From NCBI GenBank assembly GCA_024642605.1, contig JAHEAT010000047.1, positions 1-5,002 of the forward strand: a DNA stretch of 5,002 bases, written 5' to 3'. The stretch is from Microbacteriaceae bacterium (GTDB taxonomy: Bacteria > Actinomycetota > Actinomycetes > Actinomycetales > Microbacteriaceae). Position 1 is the first letter of the stretch. The number at the start of each line of letters is the position of its first letter. The notes below the pieces were generated by a model, which ran no database searches, was not told the origin of the DNA, and saw only the letters and a list, made by a program, of their open reading frames with translations. Shown here piece after piece: positions 1 through 5,002 of this stretch. A program made the position numbers and the translations under genes.

Positions 1-546
1 GATCCACTGCATCTGCTTGAAGTTATCCAAATAGGAAGTAAGCCCCATGCCGAACGAGGCAAAACCAAAGGCAATAACTACCGCCCCTGGAATTGCCAGC
101 CAGCCGAAGCCGCTCGGAATGAGCCCCATGGGCGAAACCACAATCAGAAACGCAGATGCGTAAACTGCACCGCGAATCAAGGCCCAACTTATTTCTCCAA
201 GCGCGACATCCAAAACCCCAATGGATGTGGTGAGAGTGGTTTGATAAAACTTTCCGAAGTGCATTTTGAAAAATACGTTCCAGGTTGAATCATAAATTGC
301 ACCATTCATCGCAGAAGTCGCGAGCAGTGCGGGAGTAATGTACGCCGCGTAACTCACCGGGTTACCGTTTCCGTCTGTGACGTTGCCGATAAATCCACCG
401 AGTCCGTATCCAAAAGCCGCCAAATAAAATAGCGGCTCAACAAATCCCGAAAGCACCACGAGCCAAGTCGAAGACTTGAATGCCATTAGGTTTCGCTGAA
501 TTAGAGTTCGAGCGCGACCAGCGTAAATTCCCTGCAAAGTACTCAT
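1..546 (-). CDS. ABC-2 type transporter permease, NodJ-like (partial, 3' end beyond window)
   Basis: This is the membrane subunit of an ABC-2 exporter in the inner membrane. Reading the minus strand from the ATG at 546 gives 182 open codons with no stop before the window edge, so the C-terminal third or so is missing (family members are about 250-280 aa). It begins MSTLQGIYAGRARTL. A first hydrophobic segment lies at about residues 28-53, then the NodJ-type stretch YAAYITPALLATSAM (66-80), then GEISWA (117-122), and further hydrophobic segments at about 123-143 and 148-168. The GE..WA motif after the PALLA motif is typical of NodJ-family permeases. Its ATG overlaps the stop of the preceding permease gene (ATGA, 543-546), and only a weak AGGCGG-like sequence precedes it, so translational coupling is likely. 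It is homologous to that upstream permease, and the two probably form a heterodimer. The substrate is unknown; NodJ exports a lipo-oligosaccharide, but that should not be carried over by name. Confidence 0.9.
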   Translation of the reverse strand, partial: MSTLQGIYAGRARTLIQRNLMAFKSSTWLVVLSGFVEPLFYLAAFGYGLGGFIGNVTDGNGNPVSYAAYITPALLATSAMNGAIYDSTWNVFFKMHFGKFYQTTLTTSIGVLDVALGEISWALIRGAVYASAFLIVVSPMGLIPSGFGWLAIPGAVVIAFGFASFGMGLTSYLDNFKQMQWI

Positions 547-1379
547 TTGCTCAGCCGCCTATTGAACTGCCAGGTAGCAACCAAAAGACCAATAATGAAA
601 AGCATCGACAGGTAACTCACGTGAGTCACTAATAGCCAAGTCGGTGCCGAATGGCCATAGCTGAGAGCACGTCCAAGATCGGTTGCGTGCCAAACCGGAG
701 AGAACCATCCGATCCACTGCAGGTAAAACGGCAAAGATTCAAGCGGGTAATAGGTTCCCGAAAACATGAACATCGGAGTGATGATAAAGCGCCCGACAAT
801 CGCAAAAAAACCATCGTCTTTTTTGACAAACGATGACCCCATAAGCATCACGGCGCCAAATGAGAAACCGGCAAGGACCGACGAAAGCGTGAGCATCGGA
901 ATCGAGGCCAGCGGAACTGCACCGAAAAGAACAAGAATTACCTCGTAAACCAACACGGTAAGCACGTTGCGAATCCCGGCGGCAATCAGAATGCCACCCA
1001 CCATTGCCCGGCCGCCGAGCTGGGTTGCGTTCATGGCAAAGAAGATCTTGTCCCAGACAAAGCCGCTAAGCACCGGGAACATAGTCTCGTCCATGGTGGC
1101 CTGGATTGCCGCTGTGGCTAGCAAGGCCGGGGCCAGGAACACCAAGTAGTCCACGCCATCGATGCCGCCGTTGTTCTGATTGACTAGCGCGCCGATGCCG
1201 ACTCCGACAGAAAGCAGGAACAGCACCGGGTTACCGATGCCGAAGCTCAGCATCGAGATCCACCACTTGCTCATGTTGCGCAGGCGATGTTCTGCCACGT
1301 ACCAGGCCCCGCGAGCAATCGACCGTTCGACGTCGATTAGCTGTCGAGAGCCCTGCCAAGTGAGTTTGGTTTCGCCCAT
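543..1379 (-). CDS. ABC-2 type transporter permease (first of two paralogous subunits)
   Basis: This 278-aa inner-membrane protein is a full-length ABC-2 permease. A soluble amphipathic N-terminus (1-38) is followed by hydrophobic segments at about 41-66, 79-100, 130-155, 160-183, 190-210 and 250-272. The family pattern is visible in YLVFLAPALLATAA (78-91) and in the C-terminal part, FSGTYYPLESLPF (206-218) followed by SPVWHATDLGRAL, which is typical of DrrB/NodJ-type permeases. The ATG at 1379 overlaps the TAA of the ATPase gene by one base (TAATG). No Shine-Dalgarno sequence is evident, so it probably depends on reinitiation after the ATPase. At the position where the downstream partner has the NodJ Gly-Glu pair (117-118), this protein has Gly-Gly (128-129), suggesting the two subunits have diverged. 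Family assignment is secure; the substrate (lipid, glycolipid, drug or polysaccharide precursor) cannot be read from the sequence. Confidence 0.93.
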   Translation of the reverse strand: MGETKLTWQGSRQLIDVERSIARGAWYVAEHRLRNMSKWWISMLSFGIGNPVLFLLSVGVGIGALVNQNNGGIDGVDYLVFLAPALLATAAIQATMDETMFPVLSGFVWDKIFFAMNATQLGGRAMVGGILIAAGIRNVLTVLVYEVILVLFGAVPLASIPMLTLSSVLAGFSFGAVMLMGSSFVKKDDGFFAIVGRFIITPMFMFSGTYYPLESLPFYLQWIGWFSPVWHATDLGRALSYGHSAPTWLLVTHVSYLSMLFIIGLLVATWQFNRRLSK

Positions 1380-2293
1380 TACTCGACCAGTGTTCTGCCG
1401 GTCAGACGCAAGAACACATCTTCAAGAGAACTACGGCGCACCAGCGAAGTCTGCGGTTCAAATCCGAGCCGGTGGATTTGTGCCAAAATCTTTTCGCCGT
1501 CTTCGCTGTAAATCAGAATGCGGTCTGGCAGAGTTTCTACGCGATCGCCGAGCTTGCTCAACTTCTCTCCCACCTCGGCGTTGCGCGCTGAACCAAATCG
1601 CACCTCAAGGACCTCTTTACTTGAGTACTGCTTGATGAGGTCAGCAGGTGAGCCCTCAGCCATAATCTTGCCCTTGTCCATCACGATTAGTCGGTCGCAA
1701 AGTTGCTCGGCCTCGTCCATGTAATGAGTTGTGATTACAAGCGTGACTCCCTGTTCCTTGAGTCGGAACAAGCGATCCCAGAGAATGTGTCTAGCCTGAG
1801 GATCCAAACCAGTTGTCGGTTCATCCAACATCAAAATTTCCGGCTCATTGATCAAGCCGCGCGCGATTGTCAGTCGACGCTGCATACCGCCGGAGAGTTC
1901 GTCCACTTTGACATCGCGCTTCTCTTGCAACTGCGCAAAGTCCAGTAGTTCTTCTATCTTGCTTTTCAGATACTTTCGAGCCAACCCGAAATAGCGCCCG
2001 TAAATGTAGAGGTTTTCGCTCACCTTGAGTTCTCGATCGTGATTGTCCTGCTGCGGCACAACTCCAAGGTGTGCTCGAATTTGCGGGCCGTGGGTGTTTG
2101 GGTCCAAGCCAAGCACGGTCAGCTCACCTGAGGTGCGCTGCGAAGTGGAGGCAATCATGCGCATCGTGGTGGACTTGCCAGCACCGTTTGGTCCAAGTAG
2201 GCCAAAGGATTCACCCTTCTTGACCTCAAAATCGATGCCATCGACGGCGACAAAATCGCCGTACTTCTTAGTTAGGTTTTTCGCGACAATCAC
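1379..2293 (-). CDS. ABC transporter ATP-binding protein, NodI/DrrA type
   Basis: This 304-aa cytoplasmic ATPase powers the two permeases encoded after it. All nucleotide-binding motifs are intact: Walker A GPNGAGKST (34-42), Q-loop around Q82 in GVVPQQDNHDRE, signature LSGGMQRR (133-140), Walker B ILMLDEP (153-159), D-loop GLDP (162-165) and H-loop H190 in TTHYMDEAEQLCDR. The stretch from VVPQQDN to GRYFGL and the wording after the H-loop match the NodI branch of the family. A C-terminal domain of about 80 residues ends in SSLEDVFLRLTGR, usual for NodI/DrrA proteins. The start is GTG at 2293: the in-frame codons upstream are TGA, ATT, CTC, so no earlier usual start exists, and MIVAKNLTKKYG is a normal family N-terminus. 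There is no Shine-Dalgarno sequence, and a TAGTGT box sits 8 nt upstream, so the mRNA may be leaderless. Self-resistance to a drug (DrrA-like) and glycolipid export are both possible roles. Confidence 0.95.
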   Translation of the reverse strand: MIVAKNLTKKYGDFVAVDGIDFEVKKGESFGLLGPNGAGKSTTMRMIASTSQRTSGELTVLGLDPNTHGPQIRAHLGVVPQQDNHDRELKVSENLYIYGRYFGLARKYLKSKIEELLDFAQLQEKRDVKVDELSGGMQRRLTIARGLINEPEILMLDEPTTGLDPQARHILWDRLFRLKEQGVTLVITTHYMDEAEQLCDRLIVMDKGKIMAEGSPADLIKQYSSKEVLEVRFGSARNAEVGEKLSKLGDRVETLPDRILIYSEDGEKILAQIHRLGFEPQTSLVRRSSLEDVFLRLTGRTLVE

Positions 2294-2310
2294 GAGAATT
2301 CACACTAATC
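2293..2310 (-). promoter_or_regulatory. Putative leaderless promoter of the ABC-2 operon
   Basis: On the minus strand a TAGTGT hexamer (2307-2302) matches the actinobacterial TAnnnT -10 consensus. Eight bases separate it from the GTG at 2293, so transcription could begin at or within a base or two of the start codon. No convincing -35 element is seen 16-18 bp upstream. An in-frame TGA at 2302-2300 overlaps the box, and no Shine-Dalgarno sequence is present, which favours leaderless translation. This is a prediction from sequence pattern only. Confidence 0.5.
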
Positions 2311-2333
2311 GATAACTTGTTAGCCTTGATTTA
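2299..2333 (+). promoter_or_regulatory. Putative leaderless promoter of the methyltransferase-exporter operon
   Basis: A TTCACA element (2299-2304, five of six matches to TTGACA) is followed after 16 bp by TAGCCT (2321-2326, TAnnnT type). Six bases later comes the ATG at 2333, the usual distance from a -10 box to a transcription start, so the A of the ATG is the expected +1. An in-frame TGA at 2327-2329 rules out an upstream start, and there is no Shine-Dalgarno sequence. The TTCACA overlaps the -10 box of the opposite promoter (2302-2307). Confidence 0.55.
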
Positions 2334-3196
2334 TGCCGACCTCGAGCCCAGCCAAGCCACGCCTGGGCAATACCCGCACCACCGGCAAAGAGCAGTTTTA
2401 TACCCCAGCCGCGCTAGCCAAGACACTGTTGGCCGAGGTAGCGAAGCACGTGCCGGACCTTGCAGAACGAACCATGATCGAACCGGCCGGTGGCACGGGA
2501 GCCTTCATCAAGGCGGCCAAGAAGTTCGGCATCGCAAAAATCATTAGTTTCGACATCGAGCCGAAGCATAAAGAAGTATCACTCGGCAACTTCCTGGAAG
2601 CCGAACTAATCGCCAAGCATGCGGTCACCATTTCGAACCCGCCCTTCGGTCGAAACAACTCGCTATCAATCCCCTTTTTCAACAAAGCGGCAGACTCGAG
2701 CGACTACATATGTTTCATCGTGCCACGCTCGTGGCGCAAGTGGTCGGTCATCAACCGACTCGATCAGCGCTTCCACCTAATTGCAGACGTCGACCTACAA
2801 ATCGATTACGTCGACGACAACGATGACGAAATTTCCGCAAAGAATCGCCTCGCCACCTGTTTCCAAATTTGGCAAAAACGCAAAACCAAGCGTCTGATTG
2901 TAAAAGTGGTCGACAATCAGTTCATCAAAAAAGTGAAACCGCAAGAAGCCGATGTCAGCCTCACTATTTTTGGTTACGGCTGCGGCCGACTCAAAACTGA
3001 ATTCAAACGAGAACCCAACAGCACACAGATGTTTCTAAAGTTAAATCATCCACGCGCTCTCGAAGCATTGCAAAAAGTCGACTTCTCTCGCTTCTTCAAA
3101 AACACCGCATACACAGAGGCGCTTTCACTTCAGGAAATAAATTTCTTACTTAACGAGTTTCTAATTGGCGAGGGCCAGCTAAAGGAGAACAAATGA
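2333..3196 (+). CDS. Probable N6-adenine-type DNA methyltransferase, orphan
   Basis: This 287-aa protein resembles SAM-dependent amino-methyltransferases that modify adenine N6 in DNA. Motifs appear in gamma-class order: a motif X-like KEQFYTPAALA (19-29), SAM-binding motif I EPAGGTGAF (50-58), an acidic motif II in SFDIEP (72-77), and catalytic motif IV NPPFGR (102-107), then ICFIVPRSW, a motif VI-like strand. The region after about residue 150 is charged (DDNDDE, KRKTKR) and may recognise the target, but no known recognition domain can be named. It lacks the long helical and specificity parts of HsdM or type IIG enzymes, and no nuclease lies beside it. ATG 2333 is the first possible start because TGA lies two codons upstream. 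Its end overlaps the exporter start (ATGA). By hand count its last 180 coding bases (3001-3180) are about 43% GC, against about 64% in 4681-4800, a possible sign of different origin. An RNA or protein methyltransferase with an NPPF motif remains possible. Confidence 0.8.
   Translation: MPTSSPAKPRLGNTRTTGKEQFYTPAALAKTLLAEVAKHVPDLAERTMIEPAGGTGAFIKAAKKFGIAKIISFDIEPKHKEVSLGNFLEAELIAKHAVTISNPPFGRNNSLSIPFFNKAADSSDYICFIVPRSWRKWSVINRLDQRFHLIADVDLQIDYVDDNDDEISAKNRLATCFQIWQKRKTKRLIVKVVDNQFIKKVKPQEADVSLTIFGYGCGRLKTEFKREPNSTQMFLKLNHPRALEALQKVDFSRFFKNTAYTEALSLQEINFLLNEFLIGEGQLKENK
3181..3187 (+). promoter_or_regulatory. Ribosome-binding site of the ABC exporter
   Basis: AAAGGAG lies five bases before the ATG at 3193, inside the 3' end of the methyltransferase gene. 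It is the only strong Shine-Dalgarno sequence I see before a start in this window. It decides for ATG 3193 over the in-frame ATGs at 3199 and 3202. Confidence 0.8.
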
Positions 3197-5001
3197 GCAT
3201 GATGGGTGGCCGCGGCCGTGGACCAATGTCTGCACCTAGAGACAAAGGACCGAAGGCGAGCTTCAAGACGCTTATTCCATACCTCACCGCACACAGGCGG
3301 CAACTGATCATCGCGGTGATTCTCTCCATCTTTGGTGCCGGTGTCTCACTTGCCCAGCCACTGGTAGTGGGTCAACTAATCACAGCCGTGCAGAACCAGA
3401 AGCCCACCACCATGCTGGTTCTAGCCCTGATGGCCGTGGTGGTTGGGTCGGCCACCTCTGATGGATTCATGCGCTACCTATTGGCCAAGGCCGGCGAGGG
3501 TATCGTCCGTACCGCCCGAATCTCACTAGCCGGTCGGCTTCTGAGGTTGCCAATAGTCGAGTACGACCGTCGCCGAACCGGTGACCTAGTCTCGCGTACC
3601 AGCTCAGATACCACACTGCTTCGCGCTGTCCTCACCCAGGGACTAATTGATCTGGCCGGCGGAATCTTGATTTTCATCGGTGCCGTCATCGCAATGGCTT
3701 TCATCGACCCGCTGCTACTCGGACTAACCGTGCTCATGCTCTCGATCGCAATCGGCGCCATCACCGTTACATCACGCCGTATTCGCTCAGCCACCACCAA
3801 GGCACAGGAACGCGTTGGAGATATGTCCGCCGCAGTCGAGCGAGCACTCAGCGCTGTGCGCACAATTCGCGCAGCCCGAGCAGAATCACGCGAAACCGAG
3901 CAGGTAAAAACGGCAGCCGATGAGGCCTACACCCAGGGTGTAAAAATCGCCAAAATCAGTTCGGCAATTTCACCAATTGGTGGACTAGCAATGAACAGTG
4001 CGTTCATCGTGGTGCTCGGTGTCGGAGGCTACCGAGTCGCTTCTGGTGCCACCACAGTTGCATCATTGGTCAGCTTTATTCTTTTGATGTTCCTTTTGAT
4101 GCGTCCAGTCGGCACTGCCTTCGGTGCCATCAGCTCAGTTCAATCTGCACTTGGTGCACTCGCCCGCATTCAAGAAATTCTTACGCTGCCGGTTGAAGAA
4201 GCCGACGGACAGGACCTCGCCGCACGCAAGGCTCGCAACAAAACCGCAATCGAGTTCAAGAAAGTCTCATTCGGATACGCACCTACCCCTGCCACCGAAG
4301 ATCAACCAGCAGGCGAAGCACGAGAAGTCCTAAGCAAGGTCTCGTTCAAGATCGAGCGCGGCACCCGCGTAGCGCTCGTCGGTCCGTCTGGTGCAGGTAA
4401 GTCGACGGTCTTCTCACTCATCGAACGCTTCTACGAGCCAAGCTCCGGCGACATCCTGCTCGATGGGCAAAAGGTCGCCACCATCTCTCGCGAAGCCCTT
4501 CGCGCCCAGATCGGCTATGTCGAACAGGACGCCCCGGTGCTGGCCGGCAGCATCCGCGAGAACCTGCTCATCGGTAAACCAACCGCCACCGAAGCCGAAC
4601 TCCACGCAGTGCTTGAGGAAGTGAACCTAATTGAGGTACTCGATCGCGACCCACGCGGCTTCGACGCCGAGGTCGGTGAGAAGGGCATCATGCTCAGCGG
4701 TGGCGAGCGTCAGCGCCTAGCCATCGCCCGCACCCTGCTAGCCGCCCCGCCCATCCTGCTGCTCGATGAATCAACATCTTCGCTCGACGGCCTCAACGAA
4801 CAGCGCCTCAAAGACGCAATCGATTCGGTAGCCAAAAACCGCACCCTTTTCGTCATTGCTCACCGCCTATCGACCGTGGTCGACAGCGACCTAATCCTCG
4901 TCCTCGAGAAGGGTCAAATCGTCGGTGCAGGCACTCACAAGCAACTACTCAAGAGCACTCCGCTATACAAAGAGCTGGCAAGCCACCAGAAACTTTCGTA
5001 A
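3193..5001 (+). CDS. ABC exporter half-transporter (fused TMD and ATPase, MsbA/LmrA/MDR type)
   Basis: This complete 602-aa inner-membrane exporter subunit probably works as a homodimer, as no second half-transporter is in the window. A Gly/Arg/Met-rich, basic N-terminus (1-25) precedes a type I exporter membrane domain with TM helices at about 38-60, 74-95, 151-170, 174-195, 262-283 and 290-310, and a conserved RRTGDLVSR-like coupling region at about 125-133. The ATPase domain is intact: A-loop Y362, Walker A GPSGAGKST (397-405), Q-loop Q445 in YVEQDAPVLAGS, X-loop AEVGEKG (492-498), signature LSGGERQR (501-508), Walker B ILLLDE (521-526) with catalytic E526, and H-loop H557 in AHRLSTV. A Pro/Ala/Glu-rich insert (363-377) follows the A-loop. 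The start is set by AAAGGAG five bases upstream, and the ATG overlaps the methyltransferase stop. Substrates of this family are lipids, drugs or peptides; none can be chosen here. TAA at 4999-5001 ends the gene at the window edge. Confidence 0.95.
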   Translation: MSMMGGRGRGPMSAPRDKGPKASFKTLIPYLTAHRRQLIIAVILSIFGAGVSLAQPLVVGQLITAVQNQKPTTMLVLALMAVVVGSATSDGFMRYLLAKAGEGIVRTARISLAGRLLRLPIVEYDRRRTGDLVSRTSSDTTLLRAVLTQGLIDLAGGILIFIGAVIAMAFIDPLLLGLTVLMLSIAIGAITVTSRRIRSATTKAQERVGDMSAAVERALSAVRTIRAARAESRETEQVKTAADEAYTQGVKIAKISSAISPIGGLAMNSAFIVVLGVGGYRVASGATTVASLVSFILLMFLLMRPVGTAFGAISSVQSALGALARIQEILTLPVEEADGQDLAARKARNKTAIEFKKVSFGYAPTPATEDQPAGEAREVLSKVSFKIERGTRVALVGPSGAGKSTVFSLIERFYEPSSGDILLDGQKVATISREALRAQIGYVEQDAPVLAGSIRENLLIGKPTATEAELHAVLEEVNLIEVLDRDPRGFDAEVGEKGIMLSGGERQRLAIARTLLAAPPILLLDESTSSLDGLNEQRLKDAIDSVAKNRTLFVIAHRLSTVVDSDLILVLEKGQIVGAGTHKQLLKSTPLYKELASHQKLS

Positions 5002-5002
5002 T

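Noticed and set aside
1..722. Repeated GATCCACTGCA at 1 and about 711
   Set aside because: Both copies encode a Gln-Trp-Ile stretch in the two permeases, but at non-equivalent positions; with no other shared flank this is coincidence, not a repeat or attachment site.
1180..1635. Plus-strand open frame of 151 codons opposite the permease-ATPase junction
   Set aside because: It is antisense to two clear ABC-transporter genes, crosses their junction, has no recognisable motif, and its composition is typical of a shadow frame.
2308..2313. ATCGAT palindrome in the intergenic region as a possible operator
   Set aside because: Symmetry fails at the next base on each side, so a 6-bp palindrome alone is too short to call a binding site.
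2317..2547. Plus-strand open frame starting in the intergenic region, overlapping the methyltransferase start
   Set aside because: It is in another frame of the methyltransferase gene, which has clear catalytic motifs; this frame has none and ends early.
3474..3863. Minus-strand open frame of 129 codons opposite the exporter
   Set aside because: It lies wholly inside the exporter membrane domain on the other strand, is rich in Arg/Ser as antisense frames often are, and shows no ribosome-binding site or family motif.

Overview
The window looks like chromosomal DNA of a medium-GC actinobacterium. Small-genome freshwater Microbacteriaceae of the Rhodoluna/Aquiluna type are my best guess. This is an inference from protein style, actinobacterial TAnnnT -10 boxes, probable leaderless starts and GC content; no RNA gene or marker here fixes the taxonomy. 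The DNA is almost entirely coding: two operons diverge from a 39-bp intergenic region, and there are no RNA genes, mobile elements, CRISPR arrays or long non-coding stretches.

The left half (1-2293, minus strand) is a three-gene ABC-2 transporter operon. It runs from a NodI/DrrA-type ATPase (GTG start at 2293) to a first ABC-2 permease (start 1379) and then a second, NodJ-like permease (start 546) that leaves the window at base 1. The second permease has no stop codon inside the window and is easily missed by ORF callers. The junctions are TAATG (1-nt overlap) and ATGA (4-nt overlap), so translation is probably coupled. The likely product is an exporter with one ATPase dimer and two different, homologous membrane subunits; its substrate is unknown.

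The right half (2333-5001, plus strand) is a two-gene unit: a 287-aa amino-methyltransferase of N6-adenine DNA-methylase type (FYTP, GGTGAF-type motif I, NPPF), then a complete 602-aa ABC exporter half-transporter (six TM helices plus NBD). They overlap by ATGA, with a good AAAGGAG ribosome-binding site for the exporter. No restriction endonuclease or specificity subunit is present, so the methyltransferase is an orphan as far as the window shows. Its 3' end is clearly more AT-rich than the exporter.

The most distinctive element is the 39-bp divergent region. Both flanking starts lie a few bases after an in-frame stop, neither has a Shine-Dalgarno sequence, and each has a TAnnnT box 6-8 nt upstream. 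Both mRNAs are therefore predicted to be leaderless, from promoters whose elements overlap. I see no clearly new biological system; the methyltransferase-exporter pairing and the overlapping leaderless promoters are the points most worth checking.
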